Part shown: piece after piece, positions 6,556 through 8,944 of the stretch
Layout of the letters: each line of letters begins with the position of its first letter
How positions within the stretch are numbered: position 1 is the stretch's first letter
DNA from: Chitinophagaceae bacterium UBA3430
GTDB taxonomy: Bacteria; Bacteroidota; Bacteroidia; Chitinophagales; Chitinophagaceae
Assembly (NCBI GenBank): GCA_002378975.1
Contig: DFST01000024.1
Span: 1-8,944 of the forward strand
Direction: 5' to 3'
Length of the DNA stretch: 8,944 nucleotides
Made by a program: the position numbers and the translations under genes
Notes under the pieces: model-generated
The model's database searches: none
Seen by the model: only the letters and a program-made list of their open reading frames with translations
Told to the model about the DNA's origin: nothing

Positions 6556-6571
6556 TTCGGGAGGACCCGAA
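6556..6571 (-). other. Short hairpin just after tuf stop
   Basis: TTCGGG (6556-6561) pairs perfectly with CCCGAA (6566-6571) around a 4-base loop, a few bases downstream of the tuf stop codon. There is no T-run directly after it. It lies upstream of the longer hairpin at 6499-6531, so the two form a tandem stem structure at the tuf 3' end. Confidence 0.45.
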
Positions 6572-6577
6572 AAAGGC

Positions 6578-7765
6578 TTATTTGATGATCTCAGTTACCT
6601 GACCAGCACCTACGGTACGGCCACCTTCGCGGATCGCGAACTTCAGACCCTTCTCCATCGCGATGGGTTGGATCAGTTTCACGGTCATCTGGGTGTTATC
6701 ACCAGGCATGATCATTTCAGTTCCCGCAGCCAACTCCACCTCACCGGTTACGTCGGTGGTACGGAAGTAGAACTGAGGACGGTATTTGTTAAAGAATGGC
6801 GTGTGACGTCCACCTTCTTCTTTGCTGAGGACGTAAACCTCGGCTTTGAATTCGGTGTGGGGGGTGATCGAACCAGGCTTCACGATAACCATACCGCGAC
6901 GGATCTGGGTTTTTTCGATACCACGCAACAACAGACCCGCATTGTCTCCAGCTTCTCCTTCGTCGAGGAGCTTGCGGAACATTTCAACACCGGTTACCGT
7001 GGAGGTCAAAGGAGCGTCGATGAGTCCTACGATTTCAACACCTTCACCTACTTTGATGCGACCGCGCTCGATACGACCGGTGGCAACCGTACCACGACCT
7101 GTGATCGAGAACACGTCTTCTACAGACATCAAGAAAGGTTGATCAACTGGACGAGGAGGCAGTGGGATGTAGCTGTCAACAGCTGCCATCAATTCTTCCA
7201 CTTGCTTCACACCATCAGCGTCGCCTTCAAGGGCTTTGATGGCTGAACCTTTGATGATCGGGGTATTGGCACCATCGAATCCGTAGAAGGTCAACAGATC
7301 GCGGATCTCCATTTCAACGAGGTCCAACAACTCGAGGTCGTCAACCAAGTCAACTTTATTCATGAATACAACGACCTTAGGTACACCTACCTGACGAGCC
7401 AGGAGGATGTGCTCCTTGGTTTGGGGCATCGGACCGTCGGTCGCAGCTACCACCAGGATTGCACCGTCCATCTGGGCGGCACCGGTGATCATATTCTTTA
7501 CATAGTCAGCGTGACCTGGGCAATCCACGTGTGCGTAGTGACGGTTATCCGTCTCATATTCTACGTGTGCCGTGTTGATGGTGATACCACGCTCTTTTTC
7601 TTCCGGAGCGGCATCGATCTCATCATACTTTTTTGCTTGCGCAAAACCCTTCGTAGCCAGGATCGTGGTGATCGCAGCAGTCAGGGTGGTTTTTCCGTGG
7701 TCGATGTGACCGATGGTACCTACGTTAACGTGGGGTTTGTCCCGCTTAAAGGTCTCTTTTGACAT
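6578..7765 (-). CDS. tuf: Elongation factor Tu
   Basis: EF-Tu is the GTPase that delivers aminoacyl-tRNA to the ribosomal A site. The 395-residue protein has the normal length and all G-domain motifs: P-loop GHIDHGKT (19-26), switch I RGITIN (59-64), DCPGH (81-85) with the catalytic His85, NKVD (136-139) and SAIKALEG (174-181). Domains II and III follow, with FSITGRGTVATGRIERG and the C-terminal MEKGLKFAIREGGRTVGAGQ. The start MSKETFKRDKPHVNVGTIGH fits the family. It lies 50 bases after the CCA end of tRNA-Thr(GGT) with no promoter-like element between, so it is probably read from the tRNA cluster promoter. The leader is A-rich without an SD. Only this tuf copy is visible in the window. Confidence 0.99.
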   Translation of the reverse strand: MSKETFKRDKPHVNVGTIGHIDHGKTTLTAAITTILATKGFAQAKKYDEIDAAPEEKERGITINTAHVEYETDNRHYAHVDCPGHADYVKNMITGAAQMDGAILVVAATDGPMPQTKEHILLARQVGVPKVVVFMNKVDLVDDLELLDLVEMEIRDLLTFYGFDGANTPIIKGSAIKALEGDADGVKQVEELMAAVDSYIPLPPRPVDQPFLMSVEDVFSITGRGTVATGRIERGRIKVGEGVEIVGLIDAPLTSTVTGVEMFRKLLDEGEAGDNAGLLLRGIEKTQIRRGMVIVKPGSITPHTEFKAEVYVLSKEEGGRHTPFFNKYRPQFYFRTTDVTGEVELAAGTEMIMPGDNTQMTVKLIQPIAMEKGLKFAIREGGRTVGAGQVTEIIK

Positions 7766-7815
7766 TGTTATCGGTTTTTGTGTGTTTTATGTTTTGTTTA
7801 AAATCTACTTTTTTA

Positions 7816-7890
<75 letters not shown>

Positions 7891-7955
7891 TTTTGGCGTC
7901 TGCGACATCAGGGATTAAGCCGAAAGGTTCTGACTCAATTTCCTCATCTGACTCC

Positions 7956-8031
7956 TGGAGCGGGAGACCGGGCTCGAACCGGCCACCTGAAGCTTGGAAG
8001 GCTACCGCTCTACCAAATGAGCTACTCCCGC
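7956..8031 (-). tRNA. trnG: tRNA-Gly (TCC anticodon)
   Basis: Cloverleaf on the minus strand: acceptor GCGGGAG with CTCCCGC, D-arm GCTC/GAGC, anticodon loop CTTCCAA and T-arm GCCGG/CCGGT. The discriminator is T and CCA is encoded. The anticodon stem GTAGC/GCTTC has one T-T mismatch at the second pair from the outer end; the other four pairs are good, so I call it functional. Confidence 0.95.
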
Positions 8032-8072
8032 TTTTGATGCAGATCTGACCGTTCCTGGGTCGTGGTTGGGTG

Positions 8073-8155
8073 TGGGCAAGGATGGATTCGAACCACCGAA
8101 CTCCGAAGAGGACAGATTTACAGTCTGTTGCCGTTGGCCACTTGGCTACTTGCCC
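8073..8155 (-). tRNA. trnY: tRNA-Tyr (GTA anticodon)
   Basis: A class II tRNA with a long variable arm (CCTCTTCGGAG region). The acceptor GGGCAAG pairs with CTTGCCC and the anticodon stem CAGAC is followed by a loop containing GTA. The discriminator is A and the next bases are CAC, so CCA is not encoded. Only four bases separate it from the preceding tRNA-Thr. Confidence 0.96.
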
Positions 8156-8159
8156 GCTG

Positions 8160-8232
8160 AGCCACCTGCCAGAATCGAACTGGCGACCTACTGATTACAA
8201 ATCAGTTGCTCTACCAGCTGAGCTAAGGTGGC
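8160..8232 (-). tRNA. trnT: tRNA-Thr (TGT anticodon)
   Basis: Cloverleaf on the minus strand: acceptor GCCACCT with AGGTGGC, D-arm GCTC/GAGC, perfect anticodon stem ACTGA/TCAGT with loop TTTGTAA, T-arm GCCAG/CTGGC. The discriminator is T and the next bases are CAG, so CCA is not encoded. It is the first tRNA of the cluster. Confidence 0.97.
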
Positions 8233-8334
8233 AATATCCTTCAAGTCGGCGCTGGATCCTCCGACTCTTCCCTTCCATTCTGATTAGGAACGGCATTGCT
8301 GCCAATAAAGAACTACCCCCAAATTTTGGGAAGG

Positions 8335-8364
8335 CAAAGGTAGGGGAAAATGGATTTCGGAAAA
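8335..8364 (-). promoter_or_regulatory. Promoter of the tRNA-tuf unit (Bacteroidota type)
   Basis: TACCTTTG (8342-8335 on the minus strand) is a full match to the -7 consensus; 19 bases upstream is TTT in place of TTG. Transcription would begin near 8328, about 95 bases before the first tRNA. A small palindrome, CCCAAATTTTGGG (8318-8330), overlaps the predicted start site. The rest of 8233-8426 shows no ORF that I can support. Confidence 0.6.
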
Positions 8365-8407
8365 ATTTTAGTCAGGGGTTTTTTCCACCGCAACTTCCGA
8401 AGGATCA

Positions 8408-8425
8408 GGCCCTTGGCCAAAGGCC
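8408..8425 (-). terminator. Probable 3' hairpin of hpf
   Basis: On the minus strand GGCCTTTGGCCAAGGGCC folds into a 7-bp stem with one U-G wobble and a 4-base loop, starting two bases after the hpf stop codon. No good T-run follows, so it may be a weak terminator or an mRNA end stabiliser. Confidence 0.45.
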
Positions 8426-8426
8426 C

Positions 8427-8726
8427 TCAGGCGGACTGTTTTTCTTTCTGCTTTTTGATCAGGTTGAGCATGGAATCCAAGGCTGTATCAAAGGATTCTT
8501 CGAAGGATTTGCTAATGGACTTAACGAACAGGTCCCGACCCGGTACATGGACCCGAATCTCCGCCACCTTATCCTTGATTGTATGGACGATGTTATCCAA
8601 TTTCAGGAAAACAGTGACCTGAATGACGTGATCGTGTTGTTGATTGAGTTTCTCCAGCTTTTTCTCGATGTGGTCGACGAGTTTGCGGTCGGCACTGAAA
8701 TGCACGGTTTGAATGGAAATGGTCAT
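8427..8726 (-). CDS. hpf: Ribosome hibernation promoting factor (short HPF/RaiA family)
   Basis: Binds in the 30S decoding channel of idle ribosomes and blocks tRNA and mRNA binding during slow growth. The 99-residue product begins MTISIQTVHFSADRKLVDHI and shows the beta-alpha-beta-beta-beta-alpha pattern of the HPF/YfiA fold, with an amphipathic first helix (KLVDHIEKKLEKLNQ), the strand-rich middle (VIQVTVFLKLDN, VAEIRVHVPGRDLFVKSI) and a basic C-terminal helix ending IKKQKEKQSA. It is the short form, without the C-terminal dimerisation domain of long HPF, so 100S formation would need a partner (inference from family knowledge). It lies 82 bases after the recombinase stop with no clear promoter between, so it may be read from upstream. 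Confidence 0.93.
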   Translation of the reverse strand: MTISIQTVHFSADRKLVDHIEKKLEKLNQQHDHVIQVTVFLKLDNIVHTIKDKVAEIRVHVPGRDLFVKSISKSFEESFDTALDSMLNLIKKQKEKQSA

Positions 8727-8808
8727 AAGCTATATTTTTCGGGGTTGGATCGAATCGAACAGCAATGAACAATGTACGAAATTCCCCAACGGATTCCTAT
8801 AACCAAGA

Positions 8809-8944
8809 TCAGGATTTTGGATGCGCTTTCCGGTGTATGTCTTTCAATTTCCCGATGGTATTGTGTGTATAGACTTGAGTGGCTGCCAAACTACTATGGC
8901 CCAGCAATTCCTTGACGGCATTCAGGTCTGCCCCCTGATTCATG
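8809..8944 (-). CDS. Tyrosine recombinase XerC/XerD type, C-terminal end (partial)
   Basis: Only the last 44 codons plus stop are present; the gene enters from the right edge. They read MNQGADLNAVKELLGHSSLA followed by ATQVYTHNTIGKLKDIHRKA and a short HPKS tail. This is the end of the catalytic domain: the LLGHSSLAATQVYTH block carries the second active-site His and the nucleophilic Tyr that forms the covalent bond with DNA. The first Met seen is internal, not the start. Recombinases at this place next to hpf are usual in Bacteroidota and are taken to serve chromosome dimer resolution with a partner Xer protein. XerC and XerD cannot be told apart from this fragment, so no symbol is given. Confidence 0.92.
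   Translation of the reverse strand, partial: MNQGADLNAVKELLGHSSLAATQVYTHNTIGKLKDIHRKAHPKS

Noticed and set aside
8318..8330. Palindrome CCCAAATTTTGGG near the tRNA start site as an operator
   Set aside because: Short and A/T-centred; no second copy seen at the other promoters, so not supported as a regulator site.

Overview
The window comes from a member of the phylum Bacteroidota, probably close to the Chitinophagales. Three things point there. The gene order is the phylum's usual xerC/D, hpf, tRNA cluster, tuf, trnW, secE, nusG, rplKAJL, rpoB. The promoters match the phylum's distinctive -33/-7 type (TTG, 19-20 bases, TAnnTTTG). No start codon has a clear Shine-Dalgarno sequence; several have A-rich leaders instead. 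The RpoB, L7/L12 and XerC-type proteins also read like Bacteroidota versions. Base composition is moderate, a little over half G+C by eye. The lineage is my inference from protein memory; no search was run.

Layout, in the order of minus-strand transcription (high to low coordinates): the C-terminal end of a XerC/XerD-type tyrosine recombinase (8809-8944); the hibernation factor hpf (8427-8726); a gap of about 190 bases with a promoter; four tRNAs, Thr(TGT), Tyr(GTA), Gly(TCC) and Thr(GGT) (7816-8232); tuf (EF-Tu); tRNA-Trp; secE; nusG, ending at a clear intrinsic terminator (5542-5576). A second unit follows with its own near-consensus promoter (5487-5517): rplK, rplA, rplJ, rplL, ending at a strong palindromic terminator (3089-3118). 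Then comes a gene on the opposite strand (2199-3089), a membrane-anchored protein with three helix-hairpin-helix repeats. Last is the 5' half of rpoB (3-1946), running off the left edge and starting from its own promoter (2088-2117).

Functionally this is a gene-expression block: RNA polymerase beta subunit, the elongation factor NusG, the ribosomal stalk proteins (L1, L10, L11, L7/L12), EF-Tu, tRNAs that feed it, the SecE translocon subunit and a ribosome hibernation factor. Most of it is ordinary. The one clear departure is the HhH gene placed in reverse between rplL and rpoB, which are usually adjacent and co-transcribed in bacteria. Together with the terminator and separate rpoB promoter, it uncouples the polymerase gene from the ribosomal stalk operon. 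No mobile element, CRISPR array or novel defence system was found.
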